Shown: positions 18,598 to 28,956 of the stretch, piece by piece
How the letters are laid out: each line of letters starts with the position of its first letter
How positions within the stretch are numbered: the stretch's first letter is position 1
NCBI GenBank assembly: GCA_009837885.1
Contig: VXSP01000040.1
Location: forward strand, 124,001 to 188,000
Reading direction: 5' to 3'
Length of the DNA: 64,000 nt
Source of the DNA: Holophagales bacterium
GTDB lineage: Bacteria; Acidobacteriota; Thermoanaerobaculia; Multivoradales; Multivoraceae
Program-made: the position numbers and the translations under genes
Notes under the pieces: model-generated
Database searches by the model: none
Seen by the model: only the letters and a program-made list of their open reading frames with translations
What the model was told of the DNA's origin: nothing

Positions 18598-19401
18598 ATG
18601 TCGAACCAGCCCGGTACGGAGTGCACGCTCTACGAGGTCAGGAGCGGCGCCGCCTGGATCACGCTGAACCGCCCGGAACGGCGGAACGCCCTGTCGCCGA
18701 CGCTGGTCACGGAGGTTTATGACCACCTGGCCGCGGCGCAGGCCGACGACAGCGTCCGCTCGATCGTCATCACCGGCGCCGGCAAGGGCTTCTGCTCTGG
18801 CGCCGATCTCAAGCGGCAGCCGGGCGAGAGCGAGCCGGAGAGGATCGTGCCCTACCCGGAAGTGCTGACCGCGATCTGGGAGGGCGAGAAGCCCGTGATC
18901 GCCGCGGTGAACGGTCATGCCTTTGCCGGCGGCCTGGGCATGGTCGCGGCCTCGGACCTCGTGATCACCGCCGAAGAGGCGATGTTCAGCTTCAGCGAGG
19001 TGCGGATCGGCGTCATCCCGGCGATCATCGCCGTCGTCTGCCTGCGCAAGCTGGGACCGCACCACGGCATGCGGCTGTTCCTGACCGGCGACCGGTTCAG
19101 CGGCCGCCAGGCGGTGGAGTACGGCCTCGCCCACAAGTCGGTGCCGCGCGACGAGCTGATGGCGACGGTCCAGGAGGAGATCGACGCGATCAACCTGGGC
19201 GGCCCGAACGCGGTCGTCGAGTGCAAGAAGCTGGTGCGGGCGGTCCCCGACATCTCGCTCGCCGAGGGCTTCGAGCTGACCCAGGGCTGGAGCCGCCGCA
19301 TGTTCCAGAGCGAGGAGGCGGCTGAGGGCATGGCGGCCTTCCGCGAGAAGCGCAAGCCGAGCTGGGCGGCGGCTGTCGGGTCCGGTGGAGAGTCCTCGTG
19401 A
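18598..19401 (+). CDS. Enoyl-CoA hydratase/isomerase family protein
   Basis: 267-aa crotonase-fold protein. The oxyanion-hole segments KGFCSGADLKRQPG and AVNGHAFAGGLGMVAASDLVI are conserved. The region FSFSEVRIGVIPAIIAVVCLRKLG holds the usual catalytic Glu positions. A GAGGAGG ribosome site precedes ATG 18598. Beside a methylcrotonyl/geranyl-type carboxylase, the natural guess is hydration of the carboxylated enoyl-CoA (methylglutaconyl-like). The family is too broad to prove this. Confidence 0.9.
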   Translation: MSNQPGTECTLYEVRSGAAWITLNRPERRNALSPTLVTEVYDHLAAAQADDSVRSIVITGAGKGFCSGADLKRQPGESEPERIVPYPEVLTAIWEGEKPVIAAVNGHAFAGGLGMVAASDLVITAEEAMFSFSEVRIGVIPAIIAVVCLRKLGPHHGMRLFLTGDRFSGRQAVEYGLAHKSVPRDELMATVQEEIDAINLGGPNAVVECKKLVRAVPDISLAEGFELTQGWSRRMFQSEEAAEGMAAFREKRKPSWAAAVGSGGESS

Positions 19402-20009
19402 CGATTCAGATCTACCATTGTCAGGGCGCCCGCTCGCTGCGTGCCGTGTGGACGCTGGAGGAGATGGGCATCGACTACGACCTGCACGTCCTGCCTTTCC
19501 CGCCGCGGGTGTTCAAGAAGGACTACCTGGGCACCAACCTTCTGGGCACGGTTCCCTACATGATCGACGGCGACGTTCACATGACGGAGTCTTCGGGGAT
19601 CGCGAAGTACCTGGTCGACCGCTACGGTCCGACGCCGCTGGCCGTCGACGTGGACGACCCGGAGTACGGCGCGTACCTCAACTGGCTGTTCTACAGCGAC
19701 GCGACGCTGACCTTCCCGCAGACGCTGTTCCTGCGCTACACACGGCTGGAGCCCGAGGAGCGGAGGGTGCCGCAGGTCGCGGAGGACTACCGCCGGTGGT
19801 TCCTGGGCCGGTTGCGGCTGGTCGAGTCGGCGACCTCGGACGGCCGTGACTTTCTGTGTTGCGACCGCCTCACGATCGCCGACATCTGCGTCGGCTACGG
19901 CCTGAAGTTGGCGGAGTCGCTCGGCATCGACGACTTCGGCGAGAACGTGCGGCGCTACTGGACGCGGCTGCAGGAAGTCCCCTCGTACCAGCGGATCCGA
20001 GAGGTCTGA
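19398..20009 (+). CDS. Glutathione S-transferase family protein
   Basis: 203-aa GST. The thioredoxin-like N domain (IQIYHCQGARSLRAVWTLEEMGIDYDLH, GTVPYMIDGD with the cis-proline, MTESSGIAKYLVDRYG with the glutathione-contact E-S) is followed by an all-alpha C domain (CCDRLTIADICVGYGLKLAESLG). It begins at a GTG overlapping the enoyl-CoA hydratase stop, so it belongs to the carboxylase operon. Role there unknown: conjugation, isomerisation or protection from a reactive CoA intermediate are all possible. Confidence 0.88.
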   Translation: MTIQIYHCQGARSLRAVWTLEEMGIDYDLHVLPFPPRVFKKDYLGTNLLGTVPYMIDGDVHMTESSGIAKYLVDRYGPTPLAVDVDDPEYGAYLNWLFYSDATLTFPQTLFLRYTRLEPEERRVPQVAEDYRRWFLGRLRLVESATSDGRDFLCCDRLTIADICVGYGLKLAESLGIDDFGENVRRYWTRLQEVPSYQRIREV

Positions 20010-20044
20010 GGCGCGGCTGCGGTGAGACGGCGTCGGCTGGACAC

Positions 20045-20216
20045 GCCTGAGCTGGCGCCGGATGGCCGTCCCTGCGGCCGCTCGCGCTCTCCGGGAGGAT
20101 GGGAAGGCGGCGCTCGCTTCGGTCGGCTGCGCTGCGAGAGGTCGGAGGTCTCTGGAACAAGTAGGCAGTCGCTCGCCTCCAGCCCGCTGGGACGGCCATC
20201 CGGTGCCAGCCCAGGC
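20045..20216. repeat. MITE-like inverted-repeat element (copy 1)
   Basis: About 172 bp with 28-bp terminal inverted repeats, two mismatches (20045-20072 against 20189-20216). The internal segment contains GGCGGCGCTCGCTTCGGTCG-like sequence shared with the element at 30261-30432. It encodes no recognisable protein and lies between the GST and the pentaheme cytochrome. Could be a non-autonomous transposable element or a long structured RNA/DNA hairpin. Confidence 0.75.
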
Positions 20217-20243
20217 TGGACGGCGTCGGCGGTCCAGGGCCGC

Positions 20244-20759
20244 TTGGCTGGCGGTGTCTGGGCTCGGCGTTTCGTTGTCGGCTTGGCTGGGCTTGCCGCG
20301 GCTTTGGTGGTGGGTTGTGGGCCTAGGCAGAACCTGCCTACTCCCGAGCAGCCGATCGCGTACGACCACCAGGTTCATATCGAGGCCGGGTTGGAGTGCG
20401 TTCGTTGCCATCGGGGTGCTGAGGAGGGGGTTCATGCGGGGATGCCGTCGGTGCAGTCCTGTGCGGGTTGTCATCGGCGGGAGATTCCGGATCACCCTGA
20501 AGTCCAGAAAGCGATGCTCGCGAATGAGAACCGGGAGCCGATCCTGTGGGCGAAGGTGAATGTCATTCCCGATTCGGCGATGGTGCACTTCAACCATCGG
20601 GCGCATGCCCGGGCCGGTATCGAGTGCCTGACTTGCCACGGCGATGTGGCTTCGATGACGGTGGCGGAGCCGGTGCGGAATGTGGCCGACATGGGCTGGT
20701 GCGTCGAGTGCCACCGCGAGAACGAGGCCAGTGACGACTGTCTGGCGTGCCATCGGTGA
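20244..20759 (+). CDS. actA: Pentaheme c-type cytochrome, ActA-like subunit of alternative complex III
   Basis: Five CxxCH motifs (CVRCH, CAGCH, CLTCH, CVECH, CLACH) give five covalent hemes, the count of ActA. The export signal is VVGLAGLAAALVVGC, whose end fits a lipobox. The start is uncertain: TTG 20244 gives a clean signal peptide, whereas GTG 20022 would add about 74 residues encoded by the inverted-repeat element. Third codon positions are less G/C-rich than in neighbours (many GGT, CAT, GTT). It is followed within 8 nt by ActB1, so it heads the ACIII-like operon and should carry electrons on the outer membrane face. Confidence 0.82.
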   Translation: MAGGVWARRFVVGLAGLAAALVVGCGPRQNLPTPEQPIAYDHQVHIEAGLECVRCHRGAEEGVHAGMPSVQSCAGCHRREIPDHPEVQKAMLANENREPILWAKVNVIPDSAMVHFNHRAHARAGIECLTCHGDVASMTVAEPVRNVADMGWCVECHRENEASDDCLACHR

Positions 20760-20766
20760 GGACGGG

Positions 20767-23150
20767 ATGAGCAGCGGCAACGGCAAGCGCGGCGAACCGC
20801 GGGTGACGATCGGACGGCGGGACTTCTTCAAGGTCTACGCCTCGGCCGGGGTGGCGGTGCTCCAGGGCTGCCGGCGGCGTGACCAGGAGCTGATCGAGTC
20901 ACCGGTGCGGCGGAGCACGGCTCTGCCCGGCGCCTCGGTGTGGCGGCGGTCGATCTGCGAGCAGTGCGGCGCCGGTTGTGAGATCGAAGTGCGAACGGTC
21001 GACCGGCTGGCGAAGAAGATCGAGGGGTTGCCCGACGGCTTCGTCAACGCGGGCGGCGTCTGCGCGCTGGGGCACTCGGCGCTGCAGGAGCTGTATCACC
21101 CGGACCGGGTGACGGAGCCGATGCGACGGGGGTCCTCGGGCGAGTTGGAGCCTGTCTCGTGGGAGGAGGCGCTCGAAACCGCGGCGACGGCGATCGCGGC
21201 CGCGCCGGATGCGACAACTGTTGTCGCGGGCGCGCCCTCGGGACCACTCCTCGGCTTGTGGCGGCGCGTCGCGGCGACGGTCGGTGCACCGCCGCCGGTT
21301 CACTGGCAGCCTGCCGACGGGATCGTCGAGCGGGAGGCCGCGCGGCTCGCGTTCGGCGAATCGACTCGCCCGGCCTACGACCTGGCGCGGTCCGATTACG
21401 TCGTGTCCGTCGGCGCTCCCTTCCTCGACCGCTGGCGCAGCCCCGTCCACTTCGGCGCCGCGTGGGCCGAGTTGACCGCCGACCGGCGCGGCAAGCTGGT
21501 CCAGGTCGAGGCGCGGCACTCGCTGACCGCGGCCAACGCCGACGAATGGCTGCCGGTCCGGCCGGGCAGCGAGGGTGTGCTTGCGCGCGGCCTGGCCGGT
21601 TTGCTGATGGCCTCCGGGAAGTTCCCGGAAGATGCGCGCGCGGCCTACGAGGCGCTCTACGCCGAAGCGCCGCCCGACCTCGCGGCGACTGCCGAGCGCT
21701 GCGGTATCGATGCCGGCCGGATCGAGCGGCTCGCCGCCGAGCTTGCCCGCGCCCGCCGGCCGCTGGTGATGGCCGGCGGATCGGCGTTCGAGGGTGAGAG
21801 CGGCGTCGCTGCGGGTGCCGCGGCGCTCGCGCTCAACCTGCTGCTGGGCGCGGTGGGCCGCGACGGCGGCGTCTTCGCCGGCATCGACTTCGGTTTCGAA
21901 GACCGGCTGGCCGGTGAGGCCGCCGCGGCGTTGCCGCCGGCGGCGCTGGCCGACCGGCTGGCCGGGGAAGGCGAGTCGGGCGTTCTCGTCGTGTCGGAGG
22001 CCGATCCGCTGCACGGAGTGCCGGGCCTCGAGGCCGCCTTCGAGCGCGCCGGCACGGTTGTCGTTCTCTCCGCCTTCTTCGACGACACCACGTCGCGGGC
22101 CGATGTCGTGCTGCCGGTGCAGACGGACCTTGAGCGCTTTCAGGCGGTGGAACCGGACCCCGTGCGCGGCGTTCCGGCCCTGCTCATCGCCTCGCCGACG
22201 GTGGCGCCGCGCGGCGAGGCGCGGCATCCCGGCGACGTGGCGCTGGCCCTGGCCGCGGCCGCGGGCAGTGCTCTGCCCTGGCCCGGCTTCCAGGAGGCGG
22301 TCGAGTCGGCGCTGAGCGGCGCCTTCGCGGCGACGAGGGCGGCCGGCGGCGGTGCGAGCGGCCCGGTCGCCCTGCCGGCGTCGCTGGTCGCCGGCGCGCT
22401 GAACGCCCGCCAGTTCGTGCGCCGGACGACGGATGCCGGCGGCCTGGTCGGCACCGAGGAGATGCGGCGCGCGCCTGCCGGGCCGGCTTCGGGCGACGCG
22501 GACGAGGCGCCGGGCCCGATTCCCGATCCGGCTTCGCTGCCGGCGCCGGCCGCTCCGGTGGGGGTCGAGGCCTTCACGCTGATTCCGTTCGAGTCGCTGA
22601 AGCTGGCCGATGGCCGCGGCGCCAACCGGCCGTGGCTGCAGGAGTTGCCGGACCCGTTGTCGACCGTCATGTGGGGGTCGTGGGTAGAGGTGGCAACTGC
22701 CGACGCGGACCGGCTGGGCATCCGCACGGGCGACATCGTGCGGCTGACCGGAACCGCGGCCGAGATCGAACTGCCGGCGATCGTGCTGCCGACGGTGCGG
22801 CCGGGCTCCATCGGCGTGCCGGTCGGCGGCGGCCATGCGGACTACGGCCGCTACGCCCGAAGGCGCGGCGTCAACGTGAACGCCCTGCTCGATCCGGACC
22901 GCCGGGTGGCCGGCGCCGGCGCGTTCGCCCGGGGGGACCTCAGGGTGCGCGTCGAGAGGCTGCGCCGGCCGCGCCGCAGCGAACGGCCGGTGATCTACGG
23001 CCGCGGCCTGCGCCAGGCCGAGGAGATACCGGTCGGCTGGGCGCCGCATGACTCCGGCCCGGCGCACGCGGCGTTGCCGGAAAGCGGCTTCGTGCGCCGA
23101 CTCGGCCATCCCCGGCGCGCGGCGGCCGCGCCGACCCGTGAGGAGAAGGC

Positions 23151-23154
<4 letters not shown>
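20767..23154 (+). CDS. actB1: Molybdopterin oxidoreductase-family subunit, ActB1-like
   Basis: 795 aa. A Tat-type signal (GRRDFFKVYASAGVAVLQGC) precedes a CX2CX3CX27C site (Cys64, 67, 71, 99), expected to bind a 4Fe-4S cluster. The remainder is the molybdopterin-dependent fold (SVGAPFLDRWRSP, VLPVQTDLERFQ, the C-terminal GDIVRLTGTAAEIELPA barrel). In known ACIII the corresponding ActB domain lacks the Mo cofactor. Whether this one binds it is not evident. In ACIII ActB is usually one fused protein; here the FeS half is the next gene, overlapping by ATGA. Confidence 0.85.
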
Positions 23155-23848
<694 letters not shown>

Positions 23849-23852
<4 letters not shown>

Positions 23853-25249
23853 CGGATCGGCCCCAGGCCTCGGCCAGGGCACTCGACGGCGAGTTGCTCG
23901 GCCGCCTCGACCGGCGCCGTTCGGGCCTGCTCGTCGGCTCGCTCGCCAGCGGCGTCCTGGTCCTCGTCTTCTTCTACTGCTGGGGCTACCAGATCGCGAA
24001 CGGCATCGGCGTCACCGGCATCAACCGGCCGGTGTTCTGGGGCTTCTACATCATCAACTTCGTCTTCTGGATCGGCATCAGCCACGCCGGCACGCTGATC
24101 TCGGCGATCCTGCGGGTGACCAAGGCGGAGTGGCGACGGCCGGTCACCCGTTCGGCCGAGGCGATCACCCTGTTCGCGCTCGCGATCGGCGGCCTCTTCC
24201 CGCTGATCCACCTCGGCCGGGTGGCGATCTTCTACTACATGATCCCGTACCCGAACAGCCGGATGCTGTGGCCGAACTTCCGTTCCCCGCTGGTGTGGGA
24301 CATCGCCGCGATCACGACCTACATCATCGGTAGCGCCCTGTACCTGTTCCTGCCCCTGATCCCGGACGCGGCGGTCATGCGGGACCGCGCGGCGGCTGGC
24401 CTCAAGAAGCGCTTCTACGCGGTTCTGGCTCTCGGCTGGCGCGGCACGGCCCAGCAGTGGCACAGCCTGGAGTGGGGGATTCGCATCCTGGCGGTCGCGA
24501 TCATCCCGGTGGCGGTCTCGGTCCACACGATCGTGTCCTGGGACTTCGCGATGACCCAGACGCCGGGCTGGAAGAGCACGATCTTCGGGCCGTACTTCGT
24601 CGTCGGCGCGATCTTCTCGGGGATCGCGGTGCTGATGATCGCGATGGCGCTGCTCCGGCGCGGCCTCGCGCTCGATCGCTTCCTGACCGACCGGGTCTTC
24701 AACAACCTGGGGCTTCTCTTCGTGACGATGTCCCTGGTCTGGGGTTACTTCACATTCGCGGAGCACCTGACCGTCTGGTACAGCGGCGATCTGTTCGAGA
24801 AGAACGTGCATCATGTCCTGCTGCATGGGGACTTCGCGGTGCCGTTCTGGACGATGGTCGTGGTGAATCTCGTCATTCCGGTGGCAGTGCTCTCCTTCCC
24901 GCGGGGGCGGCGGCCGCTGCCGACCGCGCTGGTCGGCTGCGGCGTGCTGGTCGGCATGTGGCTTGAACGGTTCCTGATCGTCGTGCCAGCCCTTTCGACG
25001 CCGCGGCTGGCCTACAGCATCGGCGACTACCTGCCGAGCTGGGTGGAGCTCGGGATCATGATCGGAGCGATCGGCGTCTTCGCCTGCCTGTACTTCACCT
25101 TCACCCAGTTGCTGCCGATCGTCTCCGTGTGGGAGATGCGGGAAGGCTGGCGCCACGCGGCGGGTGGCGGCGAGAGCGGGCAGCCTTCCGGGGCCGCGCC
25201 GGCGTCCCCGGCGGCTGCGTCACCGGTGGCCGGAGGAGGGGCTGCATGA
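23849..25249 (+). CDS. actC: NrfD/PsrC-family integral membrane subunit, ActC-like
   Basis: 466-aa quinol-oxidising membrane subunit starting at GTG 23849, overlapping the FeS gene stop. Multiple hydrophobic helices are visible (GSLASGVLVLVFFYCWGY, VFWGFYIINFVFWIGIS, ITLFALAIGGLFPLIHLGR, FFAHL-type YFTFAEHLTVWYSG and others; I estimate about ten). NrfD family residues such as ISHAGTLISAILR and HLGR are present. Known role: oxidise menaquinol or ubiquinol and pass electrons to the FeS and heme subunits. Confidence 0.9.
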
Positions 25250-25782
25250 CCAGGGCCGCCCAGGACCATCTCGTCGAAGCCGCGTTCGAGAGCGTCGAGG
25301 ACGTGCGGTCCGCCGTCGAAGCCGCGCTCGAGTCGGGGGTTGCAGCCTCGCAGGTCGAAGTGCGCAGCCCGGCGCCGCTGGAGGAAGACGAACTGCCGCT
25401 GCCGAAGCCGAAGTCCCGGGTGCTGCTGTTTGCCCTTGCCGGTGCCGTCCTTGGCGGCCTGACCGCCTTCGGCCTGGCGGCCGGAACCGCGCTGGCCTAC
25501 CCGCTGCCGACCGGCGGCATGTCGATTGTCGCCGGGCCGCCGGTCGGCGTTGTGACCTACGAGGGCACCGCGCTTGGGCTGATCATCATGACGGTCCTGC
25601 GGGTGCTTTGGGAAGGCGGGTTGCTCCCTGGCCGTGCGATCCGGGGTGGCCGCGGCCGGGCTTCGGAGCTGGATCACCACGTCGCCAACGGCCGGCTGCT
25701 GTTGCGGGTTCACGGCTTGAGCGAGGAGCAGGCCGGCAGGCTGCGCGGCTTGAGTCGTGCTTCCGCGGTGGAGGTGGTTTAG
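25246..25782 (+). CDS. actD: ActD-like membrane subunit (DUF3341)
   Basis: 178 aa from ATG 25246, overlapping actC by ATGA. A soluble N-terminal part (LVEAAFESVEDVRSAVEAALESG) is followed by two hydrophobic helices (LLFALAGAVLGGLTAFGLAAGTALAY, LGLIIMTVLRVLWEGGLL) and a short C tail, the DUF3341/ActD layout. It ends the operon. The usual ActE (monoheme cytochrome c) and ActF genes do not follow, as the next gene is on the other strand. Confidence 0.82.
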   Translation: MTRAAQDHLVEAAFESVEDVRSAVEAALESGVAASQVEVRSPAPLEEDELPLPKPKSRVLLFALAGAVLGGLTAFGLAAGTALAYPLPTGGMSIVAGPPVGVVTYEGTALGLIIMTVLRVLWEGGLLPGRAIRGGRGRASELDHHVANGRLLLRVHGLSEEQAGRLRGLSRASAVEVV

Positions 25783-25818
25783 GGCCCGACGCCTCGCCCC
25801 TTTGAGACGCCGGACCCT

Positions 25819-25855
25819 TGCCGTCCGTTTGCCCTTGAGAGGGCTCGCGAACGGC
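25819..25855. terminator. Possible bidirectional hairpin between convergent genes
   Basis: An imperfect stem (GCCGT...GCCCT-tgag-AGGGC...ACGGC) fills the 81-bp gap between the actD stop and the TonB receptor stop. It has no clear T-run, so only its position between convergent genes supports a terminator. Confidence 0.35.
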
Positions 25856-25863
25856 CACAGCTC

Positions 25864-28590
25864 CTAAAACTCGAAGCGGACGCCGGCCTCGAATCGGCGC
25901 GGCTGCACGTAAGCCGTGGCTGCGTCCAGAGCCAGGCCGCCTGCACAACCTTCGACTCTCGTGCAGACCGTGGTCACCTGCTCCTCGTCGAAGACGTTGA
26001 AGACAGCCCCGATCAGCTCGAAGCGAAGGGCGCGTCCGAAGGTGAAGGCCTTCGACACCTGGACGTCCATGCCGTAGCGGTCGTTCGCTTCCCTGCTGCC
26101 GCGTCGCTCCGTGAAGATCCGGCCGTACACGTCGGAAGCTTCTGTCGGCGCGTAGACGCCCGCGGACGACCAGAAACCCTCGAAGGCCAGGGAGAAGTCG
26201 AGCGGAAGATCGACGAAGCCGTTCACCTTGACCCGGTGCCTGCGGTGGTCCGAGAGATAGCCATAGGTGTTCTGGAAGTGGTCCGGATAGATGTCGTAGT
26301 CGACGCCGGCGTTCTGCGTGTACCCGATGTTCCCTTCGGACTCCGAGTTCGTGTACGAAGCCAGAATGTGGATCCAGTCCGCGAAGCGGGACTCGAAGTC
26401 GAGGACGAAGCCGCTGTAGTCGCGTACCAGTCCCGGCAGGTTCGCCATCGCGTAGAAGTCGCAATCCGCCCCGGCGGCCGGCACCGGCAGGTTGCCGTTG
26501 CAGGTGTCTTCGAAGATGTCCAGGGTCTCCTTGGTGATGTAGGTCAGGCCGATTGACGTGCGTCGGGTCAGTTCCCGCTCGACACCGACGCTCCACTGGT
26601 CGGCATAGGTGGGTTCGAGGTCCGGCGAGATCGTGCTCGGTGTGCTCGAGAACACCCTGTTGTAGAACCAGCCGTTCGGGTCGAAGCCCGCCGGGTCGGC
26701 GATCCAGTTCGAGACAGTCAGGCCGCCGACGGTCCGTTCGCCGGGGTAGGCGTCGCGGCAGTTCGCGCCGAGTTGGGGCCGGAACGACGAGCAGGAGAGC
26801 CAGCGAACCGTCGGAAACTGATTGACCCTGGCGAAGCTCGGCAACGTGAGGGCGTTCGGGTGCATGAAGCGGCCCCAGTTTGCGCGAGCGACCGTCCTCG
26901 CGTCGCCGCCGATATCCCAGGCGATCCCGAATCGCGGCTGCAGCTTGGACAGATCCGCCACTTCGTCGCCGATGTCGTTCTCGAACGCGACCTGATCGTG
27001 GCGCAGACCGAGCTTGAGCGTCAGGTTCTCCAGCACGCGCCAGGTGTCCTGAAGGTACGCGGTGAACTGAGTTCCGTCGTTCTCGGCCGGCGACGCGATG
27101 GGCGAGTAGAGGAGTGTGTAGGGCGCGCCGAAACGGTCGCCAAAGGAGTAGCCGCCGCCAGTGGCGTTGTTCTGGGTGGCGAAGAAGTTGCTGGCGTAGT
27201 CAACGCCCACTTCGACTTGGTGGTCGCCCGCGGCGCCGTCGGTGAACCAGATCAGATTCGTCGTCAGGTCGTCCCGGTCGCGGGTCGAGAACTGCTGGTT
27301 CGTGTAGTTCACCGAACGGGAGCCGTCGCCCCACGAGTCGACGTGGCCGATCGTGTCGAAGTCTCGGCTCTGCGGGAACGAGTTCAGCTCGCCCCGGACC
27401 GTCCCGGCCTTGATGTGCCACTGCAGGTTCGGGGTCAACAATCCGAGCGCGTCCAGGCCGAGGATGGTCTTCGGCTGCTCCTGGAAGCGCGTGGCCTCCG
27501 GGGCCACGGAGCGAGAAGCGTTGGCGTTGGTGATCGTTGCGTCTTCGCCGATGTAGCGGCCGGTGAGCTGCCACTCCGGGTCGACCTGCCATGTCAGCTT
27601 GCCGTTGAGGTTCATGCCCTCGAAGTCGCGGGTGGCCGGCGACTCGGTGGGGGTGTTCTTCGACCGCACCGGGTTGGCCGCCGCGAAGAACCAGAGTTCG
27701 TCCCGCTGGATCGGACCTCCCAGCGTGGCGGCCGTTTCCTGGAACTCGACGACGTTGTCGTCCGTGTCGAAGTGTTCGCCGCTGGTGTTGAAATCGGTGT
27801 CGCGGTAACGCACGTCCAGAGTGCCCGAGAAGGCGTTGCCGCCGGACTTCGTGACGACGTTGACCACGCCGCCGGTCGCGTTCCCGTAGCGGGCCTCGAA
27901 TCCGCTCGTCTCGAAGTTGATCTCCTGGATCGTGTCGAAGTTCATATTGATGTTCCAGGTCGCGGTGACCGGATCGGTCGTGTTCACGCCGTCGACGACG
28001 AAGGAGTTCTCGCCCAGAGTGGATCCGAAGACGTTCGGGTTCGAGCCACCCGCGACCCCGCCGACGTCGGTCAGCACACTCTGGTAGCTCCGGTTCGCCG
28101 AGCCGATGGAGGCCTTCTTCAGGTACTCGGCGCCGAACGTCTGCGAGGTCGATACCTGCTCGGGATCGACTACGGGCGTTTCGGCGACGACCATCACTTC
28201 TTCGCCGAACTCACCTAAAGGCATCGAGAAGTGGATTTCCGTGACGCGGTTCAACCGGACCTCGACTTCGGTCCGTTGCTGCGGGATGAAGCCATCCAGC
28301 GTGGCTTCGACGGTGTAGACGCCCGGCGGAAGACTTGGGAAGCTGAAGCCTCCCTCAGGGTCCGCGAAGTCCGTTCGGGAACCCATGAGGTTCGGCGAGT
28401 TGACGGTTACGGTGACGCCGGGAAGCGGGGCGCCCTCGGCGTCCATGACCTGGCCGGCAAGCCGGCCGGTGAGCTGCGCGGCCGCAGGGGCGGCGAGGAA
28501 AGCAAGCGCCAGGGCGGCGCATAGGCCGAGGATCACGCTTCGGCTCAGGCCGGCACGGTTTCCTCGGTGGTTGCGTTGAAGATGTGACAC
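25864..28590 (-). CDS. Oar-like TonB-dependent outer-membrane receptor
   Basis: 908 aa from GTG 28590, which has an AGGAGG Shine-Dalgarno at 28602-28607; an upstream ATG at 28674 would add 28 residues. The signal peptide (SVILGLCAALALAFLAAPAAAQ) is followed by a carboxypeptidase-regulatory domain (LAGQVMDAEGAPLPGVTVTV). Next come a plug with NPNVFGSTLGENSFVVDGVN and GGVVNVVTKSGGN, and a long beta-barrel ending in the aromatic C-terminus RFEAGVRFEF. This architecture is the acidobacterial/myxobacterial Oar type. Substrate unknown. The gene is divergent from the acyl-CoA dehydrogenase. Confidence 0.92.
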   Translation of the reverse strand: MSHLQRNHRGNRAGLSRSVILGLCAALALAFLAAPAAAQLTGRLAGQVMDAEGAPLPGVTVTVNSPNLMGSRTDFADPEGGFSFPSLPPGVYTVEATLDGFIPQQRTEVEVRLNRVTEIHFSMPLGEFGEEVMVVAETPVVDPEQVSTSQTFGAEYLKKASIGSANRSYQSVLTDVGGVAGGSNPNVFGSTLGENSFVVDGVNTTDPVTATWNINMNFDTIQEINFETSGFEARYGNATGGVVNVVTKSGGNAFSGTLDVRYRDTDFNTSGEHFDTDDNVVEFQETAATLGGPIQRDELWFFAAANPVRSKNTPTESPATRDFEGMNLNGKLTWQVDPEWQLTGRYIGEDATITNANASRSVAPEATRFQEQPKTILGLDALGLLTPNLQWHIKAGTVRGELNSFPQSRDFDTIGHVDSWGDGSRSVNYTNQQFSTRDRDDLTTNLIWFTDGAAGDHQVEVGVDYASNFFATQNNATGGGYSFGDRFGAPYTLLYSPIASPAENDGTQFTAYLQDTWRVLENLTLKLGLRHDQVAFENDIGDEVADLSKLQPRFGIAWDIGGDARTVARANWGRFMHPNALTLPSFARVNQFPTVRWLSCSSFRPQLGANCRDAYPGERTVGGLTVSNWIADPAGFDPNGWFYNRVFSSTPSTISPDLEPTYADQWSVGVERELTRRTSIGLTYITKETLDIFEDTCNGNLPVPAAGADCDFYAMANLPGLVRDYSGFVLDFESRFADWIHILASYTNSESEGNIGYTQNAGVDYDIYPDHFQNTYGYLSDHRRHRVKVNGFVDLPLDFSLAFEGFWSSAGVYAPTEASDVYGRIFTERRGSREANDRYGMDVQVSKAFTFGRALRFELIGAVFNVFDEEQVTTVCTRVEGCAGGLALDAATAYVQPRRFEAGVRFEF

Positions 28591-28956
28591 TAGGGAAAGT
28601 CCCTCCTGGTTGCGGGGCACAAGGGCCCTGAGCAAGGCGGGTGCCAGCCGTTGTGGCGAGGGCCGGACGAGCACCCCGCCAGGCCGTTTGGTGTTGTTTT
28701 CGCGCGGGTTTCTTCAGTTTGGGCGTTGGTCGGCTCTCGGTCGCCCCGAGGTGGCAATTCACCGTACTGGACGGATCTCCTACGAGTCGCTGGATCCGGC
28801 GGATCCAGAATTCGGCCCCCGGATTCCGGTTCTTGAATCGGGCGGCGACCGGACCAATCCCGCGTGGGGCGGCTTGTGGCGTCCTCCGGCCGCCTGCGAT
28901 AGCTTCGCGGCCTCAAATCACAGAGCCCTCTAACTGGGAGAAGGAGCAAGCGAGCC
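28591..28956. other. Divergent control region with inverted repeat
   Basis: A 366-bp spacer between the TonB receptor (-) and acyl-CoA dehydrogenase (+). It contains CTGGATCC-ggc-GGATCCAG (28790-28808), a perfect 8-bp dyad, and an AAGGAG ribosome site just before ATG 28957. No coding region is convincing. The dyad could be an operator or a hairpin. Confidence 0.45.

Noticed and set aside
26773..28218. Antisense frame of about 480 codons in the TonB receptor gene
   Set aside because: Reverse shadow of a well-supported receptor; arginine/valine-rich without domains.
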